Source of the DNA: Herbinix sp.
GTDB lineage: Bacteria; Bacillota; Clostridia; Lachnospirales; Lachnospiraceae
Assembly: GCA_029240245.1 (NCBI GenBank)
Contig: JARBTJ010000012.1
Location: 1-64,000, forward strand
DNA: 64,000 nucleotides
Direction: 5' to 3'
Part shown: positions 18,043 to 27,766 of the stretch, one piece after another
How positions within the stretch are numbered: position 1 is the first letter of the stretch
Layout of the letters: every line of letters starts with the position of its first letter
Made by a program: the position numbers and the translations under genes
The notes under the pieces: model-generated
Told to the model about the DNA's origin: nothing
What the model saw: only the letters and a program-made list of their open reading frames with translations
The model's database searches: none

Positions 18043-18085
18043 TGTGATTTGTATCACAGAAATATATGGTTTTTTTTATTAAAAT
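18043..18085 (+). promoter_or_regulatory. CRP/FNR-type palindrome and promoter of the DUF1858 gene
   Basis: TGTGATTTGTATCACA (18043-18058) is a perfect 16-base palindrome fitting both TGTGA-N6-TCACA and GTGAT-N4-ATCAC. A -10 box TAAAAT at 18080-18085 predicts a start at 18092 and puts the dyad centre (18050.5) at -41.5. This is the same geometry as in front of ric at 14764. The gap 17901-18212 otherwise holds only the terminator at 17915. Confidence 0.72.
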
Positions 18086-18212
18086 AATAGAAAGATAAGA
18101 TTATGAGGTTAGTTTATGAGATTATTTTCTATTTTAATCATATATAAATTGAATCGAAACATTCTGATATGATAAAATACGATATACATTCCCATAACAG
18201 GAGGTAAGAATA

Positions 18213-18443
18213 ATGAGTGGAGAACGTTTGAATTTAAATAAAACCGTATATGAACTCTGCAGTGAATATCCTGAGCTGCCACAGGTATTGGCCCAACTTG
18301 GGTTTATAGATATCACAAAGCCGGGCATGTTAAACACGGTCGGTAGATTTATGACACTCTCCAAGGGTGCTGCAGCAAAAAAGATTGATCTTGAACAGGT
18401 GAAAACAACACTCAGGGATCATGGATATGAGATAGAAGATTAA
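18213..18443 (+). CDS. DUF1858 domain protein
   Basis: Small soluble protein of 76 aa consisting of one DUF1858 domain: LNLNKTVYELCSEYPELPQVLAQLGFIDITKPGML. This resembles the ScdA N-terminal fold (also seen at the start of Ric) and includes a Cys at 16. DUF1858 proteins commonly accompany DUF438/hemerythrin proteins, one of which lies at 24355. Function is unknown; a role in sensing or repair of Fe centres under NO/O2 stress is inferred from the CRP/FNR-type promoter at 18043-18085. AGGAGG ribosome-binding site. Confidence 0.85.
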   Translation: MSGERLNLNKTVYELCSEYPELPQVLAQLGFIDITKPGMLNTVGRFMTLSKGAAAKKIDLEQVKTTLRDHGYEIED

Positions 18444-18600
18444 TGTAATAGCAAACGACACCGATTTATGAAATGTATGTGCATCCTATCATCCGGTAAA
18501 GAGATTCAAGCAGGAGGATTATATTTATAACTTTTTGCGACTATAATGATTTATATGAATTACATAGGAGATCTATGATTCGTAACAAGGAGGAAGTATT

Positions 18601-20010
18601 ATGAGAAAGCAACAGGTAGGAGTCATTGGACTTGCAGTAATGGGAAAAAATTTGGCACTTAATATCGCGGAACACGGATTTACGGTATCAGTTTATAATC
18701 GGTCACCGGAAAAGACGGATGAAATGCTCGAGGATGCGAAAACAGAAGGCTTAAATGACCGTGTAACAGGAAATTACACTTTAGAGGAATTTGTTGCATC
18801 TCTTGAGTTACCAAGAAAGATTATTCTGATGGTAAAAGCCGGGGAAGCCGTGGATGACACGATTAAGCTGCTACTTCCGTTAATCTCAAAAGGTGATTTA
18901 CTGATGGATGGCGGAAACTCCTATTATCCTGATACTATGCGAAGAAGCATGGAACTAGAGGAGCTCGGTTATCATTACCTCGGAACCGGTATATCCGGCG
19001 GAGAAGAAGGTGCCAGAAAGGGACCATCCATTATGCCCGGAGGTAAACTCATGGCATATCATATGATGGAGGAGCTTTTAACAACGATCTCAGCAAAGGC
19101 GGAGAATGAACCCTGCTGCACTTATATCGGAGAAAACGGAGCCGGCCATTTTGTTAAAATGGTTCATAACGGAATTGAATATGCGGATATGCAGCTGATC
19201 AGCGAAGCTTACTTTATCCTAAAGCAATTGCTTCATCTGACTCCACCGGAGTTTCACGAAATATTTAAGGAATGGAATAAGGGTGAGTTAAATAGTTATC
19301 TGATTGATATTACAGCAGATATTTTTACAAAGAAGGATACGGAAACCGGAAAATATATCGTAGATCTTATCCTGGATTCTGCCGGCCAGAAGGGTACCGG
19401 TAAATGGACCGGACAGATTTCACTTGATCTGGGCGTACCGGCTTCAACGATTACCATTGCTGTTTTTGAACGCTATTTATCCTCCATGAAGAAAGAGCGT
19501 ATAGCAGCAGCAAATATTCTGACAGGACCTAGTGTAACCACAGAGAAATCAAAGGATTTAATAGAATCCGTACGAAAAGCACTATATGCAAGTAAAATAT
19601 GTGTCTATGCACAGGGATTTGGACTGCTTCGGGCTGCTTCCGAAAAGTTTGGATGGAATTTAAAATACGGTGAGATAGCGAAAATCTTCCGTGGAGGCTG
19701 CATCATCCGGGCACAATTTTTAAATGAGATATCAAAGGCCTATGAGAAGAATCCGACGTTAGTAAATTTATTACTGGAGGATTATTTTAAGGATTGTGTT
19801 AACAGGTATCAACCGGAGTGGAGAGAGGTAATAATAACAGCAATTAAAAACGGAATTCCGGTACCTGCCTTCTCCAGTGCATTGGCGTATTATGACAGTT
19901 ACCGTAGCGCAGAACTGCCGATGAATTTACTTCAGGCACAAAGGGATTATTTTGGAGCGCATACGTACCAGCGAATCGATAAAGAGGGTAGTTTCCATAC
20001 CCAGTGGTAA
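18601..20010 (+). CDS. gndA: 6-phosphogluconate dehydrogenase (decarboxylating)
   Basis: Converts 6-phosphogluconate to ribulose-5-phosphate and CO2 with NADP+ reduction; 469 aa, the long-form length. N-terminal Rossmann motif [20 protein letters not shown] with NR at 34-35 (NADP preference), substrate loop [19 protein letters not shown] (about 128-146), catalytic Lys/Asn/Glu in [13 protein letters not shown] (about 184-196) and C-terminal helical domain with KGTGKWT. First gene of an operon with zwf (31 bases between) and the cyclase-family gene. A TATAAT at 18542-18547 may be the promoter -10. Heavy AAGGAGG ribosome-binding site. Confidence 0.97.
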   Translation: MRKQQVGVIGLAVMGKNLALNIAEHGFTVSVYNRSPEKTDEMLEDAKTEGLNDRVTGNYTLEEFVASLELPRKIILMVKAGEAVDDTIKLLLPLISKGDLLMDGGNSYYPDTMRRSMELEELGYHYLGTGISGGEEGARKGPSIMPGGKLMAYHMMEELLTTISAKAENEPCCTYIGENGAGHFVKMVHNGIEYADMQLISEAYFILKQLLHLTPPEFHEIFKEWNKGELNSYLIDITADIFTKKDTETGKYIVDLILDSAGQKGTGKWTGQISLDLGVPASTITIAVFERYLSSMKKERIAAANILTGPSVTTEKSKDLIESVRKALYASKICVYAQGFGLLRAASEKFGWNLKYGEIAKIFRGGCIIRAQFLNEISKAYEKNPTLVNLLLEDYFKDCVNRYQPEWREVIITAIKNGIPVPAFSSALAYYDSYRSAELPMNLLQAQRDYFGAHTYQRIDKEGSFHTQW

Positions 20011-20041
20011 ATAATTACGAACGAACAGGAGGAATATGCTT

Positions 20042-21544
20042 ATGATGGATTATATAGAAAGCGGTGATGTGAAAATGTCTGCTATATTAGTGATTTTCGG
20101 AGGTACCGGAGACTTGACACACCGGAAATTGATACCTTCGCTGTATAATTTGGTCCTGGATAAGCTGCTTCCGGAACATTTTGCCGTAGTTTGCGTCGGT
20201 AGAAGGGATAAAACCTTGGAGGAATACCGAAAGGATATCAAGGAATCCGTCAGCAGGTATTCACGAAATAAAATAGATGAAGATGTCTGGAGCAAGCTTC
20301 AGAATATGATTTACTATTATCAATTTGACTTTACGGATACGGAAGGGTTCGGTGGCTTAAAGTATTTCCTGGAGGACATAGATCAAAAACATAAAACCGA
20401 AGGAAACCGGGTGTTTTACCTGGCTGTTGCACCGGAATATTTTGAAACCATCGTCCATGGTCTGCAAATTGGTAACATGGCTGACAGGCAGGGTGCCTGG
20501 AGTAAGCTTGTGATTGAAAAACCCTTCGGCAAGGATTTAAAAACAGCAAGAAAATTAAACAATAAACTGATTGAAGTATTCGATGAGAATAATATTTACC
20601 GGATCGATCATTATCTAGGCAAGGAAATGATTCAAAATATTATGGTTCTGAGGTTCTGTAATCTGATTTTTGAATCCATCTGGAATAATAAATTTATTGA
20701 TAATATTCAGATATCTCTGACAGAAAAACTGGGTGTAAATTCCAGAGGCGGATATTATGAGCATTCCGGTGCGATGCGGGATATGTTGCAAAACCATATT
20801 ATCCAGATTCTGTCTCTGGTTGCAATGGAACCTCCGGTAAATCTAAAGACGGATTCCATCCGTACGGAAAAGTTGAAAGTGATTCAGGCAATTGAGGAAA
20901 TAACACCGGAGTTTCTGAAAAACAATGTTATTTTCGGACAGTATGGAAAGGGATTTATCGATGGAACTCCTGTGCCTTCTTACCGGGAGGAGTTAAATGT
21001 TCCAAAGGATTCGAATACGGAAACCTTTGTGGCATTAAAGCTTCATATTAATAATTTCCGCTGGGCTGGGACTCCTTTTTATATCAGGACCGGAAAGCGC
21101 CTAGGCTCAGGTTCTGCAGAAATAGTAGTTCAGTTCAAAGACATGCCTAACATTTTATACCTTAAGGATACAGAAATGCAGGAACCGAATCTGCTCGTAT
21201 TACGTATTCAGCCAAATGTAGGTGTATTTTTTCAGTTTAATACCAAGGATTTTACGACACATCACGGAATTGTTCCAACCAAGATGGATACCAGCTATGA
21301 AACACCAACCCAGGGGAACACACCGGAGGCATATGAACGTCTGATATATGATATTTTACGTGGTGATGCAACCCTGTTTTCCAGATGGGATGAGGTGGAA
21401 GCGGCTTGGACAGTTGCTGACCAGATTATACAATACAGAGAACAAAAAAAGTCACAATTTCCAAATTATGATTCGGGTTCTATGGGACCGGTCAAAGCCT
21501 TTGAGCTTTTAGCAAAGGACGGACGAAAATGGTGGAACATATAG
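20042..21544 (+). CDS. zwf: Glucose-6-phosphate 1-dehydrogenase
   Basis: Oxidises glucose-6-phosphate to 6-phosphogluconolactone with NADP+; 500 aa. Coenzyme motif VIFGGTGDLTHRKL near the start, the highly conserved active-site segment RIDHYLGKE with catalytic His (about 190), and FIRTGKRL-like YIRTGKRLG near 345 are all present. Starts: AGGAGG (20027-20032) is nine bases from the ATG at 20042, better than three bases from the ATG at 20036; MSAILVIF at 20075 is a third possibility. Together with gndA it yields two NADPH per glucose-6-P. No phosphogluconolactonase gene is adjacent. Confidence 0.96.
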   Translation: MMDYIESGDVKMSAILVIFGGTGDLTHRKLIPSLYNLVLDKLLPEHFAVVCVGRRDKTLEEYRKDIKESVSRYSRNKIDEDVWSKLQNMIYYYQFDFTDTEGFGGLKYFLEDIDQKHKTEGNRVFYLAVAPEYFETIVHGLQIGNMADRQGAWSKLVIEKPFGKDLKTARKLNNKLIEVFDENNIYRIDHYLGKEMIQNIMVLRFCNLIFESIWNNKFIDNIQISLTEKLGVNSRGGYYEHSGAMRDMLQNHIIQILSLVAMEPPVNLKTDSIRTEKLKVIQAIEEITPEFLKNNVIFGQYGKGFIDGTPVPSYREELNVPKDSNTETFVALKLHINNFRWAGTPFYIRTGKRLGSGSAEIVVQFKDMPNILYLKDTEMQEPNLLVLRIQPNVGVFFQFNTKDFTTHHGIVPTKMDTSYETPTQGNTPEAYERLIYDILRGDATLFSRWDEVEAAWTVADQIIQYREQKKSQFPNYDSGSMGPVKAFELLAKDGRKWWNI

Positions 21545-21556
21545 GAGGCGTTAGAT

Positions 21557-22195
21557 ATGATAATTAATACCAACAACATGTTAATATATGATATATCCAT
21601 GCCGATTACAAAACAAATGCCTGTATATAAAGGGAAGGAGGAGAAACGGCCTAATATAACAGTTGCGGCTGATTTTTCTACAGGTTCGGTTTATGAATCT
21701 ATACTAACTATGAATTTGCATACCGGTACGCATTTGGACCGTCCCCTGCATATGATTCCGAATGGAAGTACCTTGGAGACACTGGAGTTATCCAAGGTAA
21801 TCACCCGAGCAAAGATTTTAGATTTGACGAGCGTGAATGATAAAATTACAGCTGATGATTTAAAGCATAAGAACATAGAAGAAGGGGATTTCGTGCTATT
21901 AAAAACCAAAAATTCATTTGAGGATATCTTAGAAAATCAATTTATCTACGTTGACCGGACGGGTGCCGAGTATTTAAAAGAAATGAAGATCTGTGGAGTA
22001 GGCATCGACAGTCTGGGAATAGAACGGAACCAGTCTGAGCATGAGACACATATTATGCTTCTAAACGAGGATATTGTAATATTGGAAGGGTTATGCTTAT
22101 CGGAAATTGAGGAGGGTGATTATTTGTTAATCGCTGCTCCGGTGAAGCTAGTGGGTACCGAGGCATCTCCGGTAAGAGCGATTCTGTTAAAATAA
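21557..22195 (+). CDS. Cyclase-family metal-dependent hydrolase (kynurenine formamidase-like)
   Basis: Member of the cyclase/KynB fold, 212 aa. The zinc-binding signature HTGTHLDRPLH is at 55-65 and a late HETH about 165 fits the second metal-site His/Glu. These enzymes hydrolyse N-formylkynurenine, isatin or cyclic amides; no tryptophan-degradation gene is nearby, so substrate is open. It starts 13 bases after zwf with AGGAGG overlapping the zwf end, so it belongs to the gnd-zwf operon; a link to lactone hydrolysis in the pentose-phosphate route is a tempting but untested idea. Confidence 0.85.
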   Translation: MIINTNNMLIYDISMPITKQMPVYKGKEEKRPNITVAADFSTGSVYESILTMNLHTGTHLDRPLHMIPNGSTLETLELSKVITRAKILDLTSVNDKITADDLKHKNIEEGDFVLLKTKNSFEDILENQFIYVDRTGAEYLKEMKICGVGIDSLGIERNQSEHETHIMLLNEDIVILEGLCLSEIEEGDYLLIAAPVKLVGTEASPVRAILLK

Positions 22196-22484
22196 GATAT
22201 ACTATTATGATATGACTTTTTCGCAGTATAAACGGAGGATGCATATCATATTTTGTGTGTAATCAAGTGCGGTATCATTAAAACTTTCATTTTCTTTTGT
22301 AACATATTTCGACATCTGGAATATGATATTAATGTAAACAAAAGATAAAATGAGAGTGCAGAGGCAATCATAAATTCCGTAGCTTAGGTTACAATATGTT
22401 TAAATAAATGTATCATCCTGTAATCCATGAAACGAAATAAATCATTGCCTATAGCCTCCTGATAAGCGGAATGGAGGTGAATTA

Positions 22485-22835
22485 ATGGGCTGGAAATTAG
22501 AAAAAATTGATTTAAGTGGTTATGACCAATTGAAACCGAATGAAGAGAGAGATCTTTGTATCGTACTCGATGAAGAGAAACGTGCTGTTATACATGGCGT
22601 TGTAAAATTCCCAAATGGAAGACCAGTCAAAGATGCAGCAGTAAAACTTTTCAAAAAAGTAGGTCACAAAGACTGCAAAGATTCTTGCGAATTAATTCCG
22701 GTTACTTTTACATTTACAGACGATTGCGGTCAATTCATGTTCGGCGTGGATTCCTGTGTAGATTACGTGTTAAAGGTATTCTATTACAAAGAGGAAAAAC
22801 CTTTTCCTCCAAGGGATATAGATATCGTTGAATAG
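22485..22835 (+). CDS. Small carboxypeptidase-regulatory-like (beta-sandwich) domain protein
   Basis: Protein of 116 aa without signal peptide. AVIHGVVKFPNGRPVKDAAVKLFKK followed by TFTFTDDCGQFMFGV and DYVLKVFYYKE has the repeating pattern of a transthyretin-like/CarboxypepD_reg domain (G.V....G.P...A.V.L......T...G.F.F). Four Cys (about 67, 71, 86 and 93) are unusual for such a domain. Role unknown; similar small proteins occur in clostridia and may be cell-envelope or spore-associated. Good GGAGG ribosome-binding site, own terminator at 22864. The 289 bases upstream show no clear promoter. Confidence 0.65.
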   Translation: MGWKLEKIDLSGYDQLKPNEERDLCIVLDEEKRAVIHGVVKFPNGRPVKDAAVKLFKKVGHKDCKDSCELIPVTFTFTDDCGQFMFGVDSCVDYVLKVFYYKEEKPFPPRDIDIVE

Positions 22836-22863
22836 TGATGAAAAGGATCATTTAGGATAATGG

Positions 22864-22897
22864 GGGCTGTTATGCTATCGTGTATTAGCGACAGCCC
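22864..22897 (+). terminator. Hairpin after the small beta-domain gene
   Basis: GGGCTGT/ACAGCCC outer stem with inner GCTA/TAGC, followed by TATTATATAA; a weak-tailed terminator. Confidence 0.65.
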
Positions 22898-22968
22898 TAT
22901 TATATAAGAAGGATAAAATTCTCTGACTAAAATGTTCAAAAACAGCATAAGTAGGAAAGGAAATTACA

Positions 22969-24306
22969 ATGAACAAGAGAAATTACGGACTATTTACGGC
23001 AGTTACCATGATAACAGGAATAGTTATTGGTTCTGGTATCTTTTTTAAATCGGATGATATACTGAAGTATACCAATGGTAATGTGTTACTGGGTATCATA
23101 GTATTTATCGCTGCAGCAATTGCGATCGTATTTGGCTGTCTGGCCATATCACAGCTTGCAACAAGAACGGACAAGCCAGGAGGGCTGGTCGCCTATGCAG
23201 AAGAATTTGTTGGCATTAGAAGTTCCTGTGCTTTTGGATGGTTTCAAACCTTTTTGTACCTGCCAACCTTGGCTGCGGTCGTATCCTGGGTTACTGGTAT
23301 TTATATCAGCCAGCTGTTTGGTATCCCGGCAACCTTAGAAAACTGGACAATCATCGGGACCATCAACATGACATTACTTTTTATTTTGAATGCTTTGTCA
23401 GCAAAACTGGGTGGTGTGGTTCAGAATGCATCCATGATTATCAAGTTGATTCCACTATTGTTAATTGCATTCGCGGGACTTGCTTTTGGTAATCCAGGTA
23501 ATATTTTTGCGAATGATATTGAAGCATTTCCGGCTTCCGCAGGTAATTTTACCTGGTTGGCTGCCTTTGCACCGATTGCATTTTCCTTCGACGGTTGGAT
23601 TGTATCCACTTCGATTTCGAATGAAATTAAGAATAGCAAGAGGAATCTCCCATTAGCACTTACGATTTCCCCTTTTATCATCCTGATTGCATACATTGCA
23701 TATTTTGTGGGTATGTCTTTCTTAATCGGACCGGATTCCATAATGGAACAAGAAGATGGTTCCGTGTTTACAGCTGCAAATAAATTATTTGGTGGTATCG
23801 GAGCGAAAATTATCCTTACTTTTGTAGTTATCTCTGTACTAGGAACAGCAAATGGCGTTATTTTGGGTTATATCCGAATGCCATTTTCTCTTGCTGTCAG
23901 AAAAATGATCCCTGGAAGTAATCAATTAGCCAAAGAAGAGAAAAAATTGAACGGGATGCCTCTTAATTCGGCCATATTTGCATATGTGATGTCACTTGCC
24001 TGGATGGCAATTCACTACTTTACCCAGAAATATGGCATGCGCGGGGATGTATCGGAAATATCCATCGGAATCAGTTATTTTAATTATATTATTCTTTATT
24101 TTGCTGTTATGCGTCTTGCCCGTAAGGGTGAAATTAAAAGCAAATACAAAGGTTACGTCATTCCGGTTCTAGCTACCGTGGGATCGTTTGTCATCATTTC
24201 CGGCAGCATAACCCATCCTTTGTTTTTCTATTATGCAGCGATTTGCTTTGGTGTAATGCTGGCAGGTAGTTTGTTCTATCAAAAGAATGAGAAAATTATC
24301 ATTTAA
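22969..24306 (+). CDS. APC-family amino acid permease
   Basis: Integral membrane transporter of 445 aa with about 12 hydrophobic helices. TM1 carries the APC substrate-site motif GIVIGSGIFF (about 17-26), TM2 ends in CLAISQLATRTDKPGGLVAYAEE, and TM6 contains FAPIAFSFDGWIVSTSISNEIKN (about 195-215), typical of the LAT/serine-threonine exchanger group (SteT, YfnA-like). Substrate cannot be read from the sequence. It lies 48 bases before the DUF438 gene on the same strand and may be cotranscribed with it. AGGAAAGGAAATT ribosome-binding region. Confidence 0.9.
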   Translation: MNKRNYGLFTAVTMITGIVIGSGIFFKSDDILKYTNGNVLLGIIVFIAAAIAIVFGCLAISQLATRTDKPGGLVAYAEEFVGIRSSCAFGWFQTFLYLPTLAAVVSWVTGIYISQLFGIPATLENWTIIGTINMTLLFILNALSAKLGGVVQNASMIIKLIPLLLIAFAGLAFGNPGNIFANDIEAFPASAGNFTWLAAFAPIAFSFDGWIVSTSISNEIKNSKRNLPLALTISPFIILIAYIAYFVGMSFLIGPDSIMEQEDGSVFTAANKLFGGIGAKIILTFVVISVLGTANGVILGYIRMPFSLAVRKMIPGSNQLAKEEKKLNGMPLNSAIFAYVMSLAWMAIHYFTQKYGMRGDVSEISIGISYFNYIILYFAVMRLARKGEIKSKYKGYVIPVLATVGSFVIISGSITHPLFFYYAAICFGVMLAGSLFYQKNEKIII

Positions 24307-24354
24307 CTTTTATTAAGGTGTGAAAATAATAGGATTTCCATAAGGAGGTAATCT

Positions 24355-25587
24355 ATGAGTGAATATATTAATAACCGGGAATTTCGTCAAAAAGTACTGA
24401 AGGAATTAATACTGGAGCTTCACGAAGGAAAAAGCGTTGAAGAAGTAAAGGAACGATTTTCAAAGCTGATTGAGGGTATCTCTGCCACTGAAATCTCTGC
24501 AATGGAGAACGCACTGATAAAAGAAGGAATGCCTGTTGCCGAAGTGCAAAGACTTTGTGATGTGCATGCAGCAGTATTTAAAGGCTCCATAGAAGAAATA
24601 CACCGTCCGGAAAGGGAAGAGGATAATCCGGGACATCCGGTACACACCTTTAAAGCAGAAAATCGTGCACTGGAGCGCTTAATCGGTAAAAAAATACGGC
24701 CGGCTCTGGAACAATTAAACAAGGAAGACAGCGATGATTTCAGACAGAATTTAAGCGATAACATGAAATCACTGTGGGAAGTGGATAAGCACTACTTACG
24801 AAAAGAAAATCTGCTATTCCCTTACATGGAGAAGTATGGTATCACCGCTCCTCCGAAGGTAATGTGGGGTGTTGATGATGAAATCAGATTGGACATCAAG
24901 GCTACCATAAAGCTGATATCCGACAAAGACGGAAAATTAGAGGACATGAAGCAAAAGGTAGAAAACGCAATAAGCCGTGTGGAGGAAATGATATTTAAGG
25001 AAGAAAACATTTTATTTCCAATGGTACTTGATACTTTGTCCGAGGATGAATGGCTGAAAATAGCAAAGGAAAGTGCTGAAATCGGATTTTGCCTTTATCA
25101 GCCGGTCAGGGAGTGGAAGCCGATGAAAGTTAATGTGGAAGAGAAGGCGAACGAGCAGGGTGATAAACCGGCAAGTGATGGGTATATTGAATTTGATTCG
25201 GGCATTCTGTCCAAAGAAGAAATTGAAGCCATGCTTAATGCGATGCCGGTGGATGTCACGTTTGTAGACAAGGATGGTATCGTCAAATTTTTCTCCCAGG
25301 GCAAGGAACGCATCTTTCCAAGAACAAAAGCAGTTATCGGAAGAATGGTGCAGAACTGTCATCCGCCGGCAAGTGTCCATATTGTGGAGCAAATCGTTGC
25401 TGATTTAAAATCCGGGAAAAAGGATCATGAGGATTTTTGGATCCATATGAAGGGTAAATATGTTCTCATTCGGTATTTTGCTGTTAGAGATAAGAACGGA
25501 GAATTTTTGGGAACTTTGGAATTTACCCAGGACATTCAACCGATACAGGATATCAGTGGTGAAAAACGTCTTGCCACGCAAGAATAA
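24355..25587 (+). CDS. DUF438-hemerythrin-PAS protein
   Basis: Cytosolic 410-aa protein with three parts: DUF438 (about 10-75), a hemerythrin-like HHE domain (about 90-225, with HPVHTFKAEN, KHYLRKENLLFPYME and FKEENILFPMV supplying His/Glu ligands), and a PAS domain (about 285-400, starting LNAMPVDVTFVDKDGIVKFFSQG). Probably senses O2, NO or redox via the di-iron centre and signals through PAS; no output domain is attached. The DUF1858 protein at 18213, a common partner, is 6 kb away. GGAGG lies six bases before the ATG. Confidence 0.9.
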   Translation: MSEYINNREFRQKVLKELILELHEGKSVEEVKERFSKLIEGISATEISAMENALIKEGMPVAEVQRLCDVHAAVFKGSIEEIHRPEREEDNPGHPVHTFKAENRALERLIGKKIRPALEQLNKEDSDDFRQNLSDNMKSLWEVDKHYLRKENLLFPYMEKYGITAPPKVMWGVDDEIRLDIKATIKLISDKDGKLEDMKQKVENAISRVEEMIFKEENILFPMVLDTLSEDEWLKIAKESAEIGFCLYQPVREWKPMKVNVEEKANEQGDKPASDGYIEFDSGILSKEEIEAMLNAMPVDVTFVDKDGIVKFFSQGKERIFPRTKAVIGRMVQNCHPPASVHIVEQIVADLKSGKKDHEDFWIHMKGKYVLIRYFAVRDKNGEFLGTLEFTQDIQPIQDISGEKRLATQE

Positions 25588-25721
25588 TGCATGAAAATAG
25601 TCATTCTATCAGTTATAACGAGGTCATAATACTAAGGTAAACTATGAATCTAAGTTTATGTCTAAATATGACCAAGAATAACAGATGGAATGGCTAATTT
25701 TTTTGAGCTGTTGCAATATAT

Positions 25722-25830
25722 TATATCAAATACATATCAAAAATACATATCAAAAACACATATCAAAAACACATATCAAAAACATATAAAAAATACATAT
25801 CAAAAACATATAAAAAATACATGCAAAAAT
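25722..25830 (+). repeat. AT-rich tandem array (unit about ATATCAAAAACAC)
   Basis: About nine degenerate 11-13-base units (ATATCAAAAATAC, ATATCAAAAACAC, ATATAAAAAATAC). It fills the centre of the 387-base gap 25588-25974 in front of the DegV gene. No spacers, so not a CRISPR. The rest of the gap shows no clear terminator. Confidence 0.85.
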
Positions 25831-25974
25831 ATTATCAATCGGTCAGAACTATGAGTGTCTCATTAAATAAAGTAAGAATTGATATAGTTCTTGTCCGTAA
25901 AAATATTATGTTTTTTATCTTTACAAAATTTAAAATAGGTTCATAATAATTATATTAAGTTAAGGAGAAGAAGC

Positions 25975-26829
25975 ATGCGAAAAAATATTAAAATTTTAGC
26001 TGACAGTACCTGTGATTTATCTCAGGAGTTGATTTCCAGGTATGATATCAGTATCATCCCATTGATGATTTCCATGGGAGTAACTTCTTATAAGGATGGG
26101 ATTGAAGTAACCAATAAGGAAATATATCATTGGTCCGATGAAACGGGTGAAACACCAAAAACAGCTGCCCCCACCCTTGGAGATGCCCAGGATTTTTTGA
26201 AACCTTTTATGCTGGAGGAAAAGGAAGTAATATTTTTTGGTATCTCTGAGGCTATGTCGGCAACCTGTAATGTACTTCGACTGGCTGCTGAAGCTTTAGA
26301 GTATGTTGGTTTGCATGTAATAGATTCCAAGAATTTGTCTACCGGAATCGGTCTTCAGATTATCCGTGCTGCTGAACTTGCTGAACAAGGCCTTTGTGTA
26401 GAAGAAATCCTTCGGGATAACCATAATATTAATGGAAGGGTTAGAGCCAGCTTTGTTGTGGATACCTTAACCTTCCTTCATAGAGGTGGAAGATGTAATA
26501 CGGTTACTGCACTGTTGGCCAATACCCTAAAATTGAAGCCGGAAATTGTTGTGGTAGACGGGAAAATGGATGTAGAGAAAAAGTACAGAGGTAATCAGAA
26601 ATCGGTAATACTAAAATACATGAAGGATCTGGAGGAGGGTCTTCGGGGAGCGGAACCCGACCGCGTGTTTATCACTCACTCCGGTTGTCCGGAGGATACC
26701 ATAAAGGATGTTGTTACATATTTAAACAACCTACATATATTTAATGAAATATTCGTTACTCAGGCAGGTGGAGTAATATCCTCCCACTGCGGTCCGAACA
26801 CCTTGGGAATTTTATATATCAGTAAATAA
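25975..26829 (+). CDS. DegV-family fatty-acid-binding protein
   Basis: Protein of 284 aa with the DegV fold, which holds one fatty acid molecule; in Gram-positives these act as FakB with the kinase FakA. Signatures: ILADSTCDLS at the N-terminus, TAAPTLGDAQDF (TSQPS-like ligand loop, about 63-75), FGISEAMSATCNV (S.LSGTY-like), HRGGRCN near 165 and FITHSGCPED near 230. FakA is not in this window, so whether it is FakB is open. AAGGAGAAG ribosome-binding site; no promoter identified with confidence. Confidence 0.92.
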   Translation: MRKNIKILADSTCDLSQELISRYDISIIPLMISMGVTSYKDGIEVTNKEIYHWSDETGETPKTAAPTLGDAQDFLKPFMLEEKEVIFFGISEAMSATCNVLRLAAEALEYVGLHVIDSKNLSTGIGLQIIRAAELAEQGLCVEEILRDNHNINGRVRASFVVDTLTFLHRGGRCNTVTALLANTLKLKPEIVVVDGKMDVEKKYRGNQKSVILKYMKDLEEGLRGAEPDRVFITHSGCPEDTIKDVVTYLNNLHIFNEIFVTQAGGVISSHCGPNTLGILYISK

Positions 26830-26890
26830 CAGGGAATTTGTTGCTGTCGGGAATAGTTAAGGATTATTTGTTCGTAAAGGATGACAAAGG

Positions 26891-27715
26891 ATGCATGATT
26901 TAAGCTTATATGAAAGAAAAATTATTCAAGATAAAGAATTCCCGGTAGATATATTTAAAAATGTTATTCAAAAACCGGGTATCATCTTTTTGCCACACTG
27001 GCATGAGCATCTGGAGCTGCATTATATTATGAAAGGACAAGGCTTTTTTTACTGCAACCAGAATCCGATTGCGGTGGAGGAAGGCAGTCTGGTTATTATT
27101 AATAGCAATGAATTACATAAAGGAATTGGCAGTACTCAGGATTATGAAGCACTGGTAATTATTTTTGAAATGAATGCATTTTCGAAGGAAGTAGCAGAAG
27201 GAAATGTGGTATTTCAATCACATATCAAAGCAGATCAGAAAATCAATGAATTGCTGAAAGCGATCTACCAGGAAGAAAATGAAAAACGGTACGGTTATAA
27301 GCTTGCTATGAAGGGTAAATTCTATGAATTGATTACTCATTTACTTCGGAATTATGTATTAAAAAGCGAAGAAGCAAAGGATAATATCAGACGCAGGAGA
27401 AATTTAAATCGTTTGAATACAGTTATGAAATATATCCAGGATAATTATTCGGAGCCGATTACAAATGAGGAGCTGGCTGAGTTAGTTCATGTCAGTGAAT
27501 ACCGCTTCTGTCATTTGTTTAAGGAAAGTCTTGGGCAGAGCCCTTCTAATTTTATCAATGAAGTGCGACTGAAAAAAGCCTATCATTTGTTAGAGCAGAA
27601 GGAAATGACCATAGCAGAGATTGCTGCAGCCGTTGGTTTCCAGGATTATAATAATTTTGGACGGCTGTTTCGAAAATACTATGGGTTCGCGCCTTCCAAT
27701 GTATGGAGCAAATAA
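26891..27715 (+). CDS. AraC-family transcriptional regulator
   Basis: Regulator of 274 aa: an N-terminal cupin-type ligand domain (about 20-110; FLPHWHEHLELHYIMKGQG, typical of sugar-responsive AraC proteins) and a C-terminal pair of HTH motifs (about 175-274; SEPITNEELAELVHVSEY and EMTIAEIAAAVGFQDYNNFGR). It precedes five sugar-type enzyme genes on the same strand, so is the obvious candidate activator of that cluster, but a strong terminator at 27767-27827 separates them. The ribosome-binding site is weak (AAAGGATG about ten bases upstream); the reading frame closes just upstream so this ATG is the earliest start. Confidence 0.92.
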   Translation: MHDLSLYERKIIQDKEFPVDIFKNVIQKPGIIFLPHWHEHLELHYIMKGQGFFYCNQNPIAVEEGSLVIINSNELHKGIGSTQDYEALVIIFEMNAFSKEVAEGNVVFQSHIKADQKINELLKAIYQEENEKRYGYKLAMKGKFYELITHLLRNYVLKSEEAKDNIRRRRNLNRLNTVMKYIQDNYSEPITNEELAELVHVSEYRFCHLFKESLGQSPSNFINEVRLKKAYHLLEQKEMTIAEIAAAVGFQDYNNFGRLFRKYYGFAPSNVWSK

Positions 27716-27766
27716 GGCTTTTCGTTTGGATGAAGGGAATAGATCATAATCGAAATAATCATGGGA

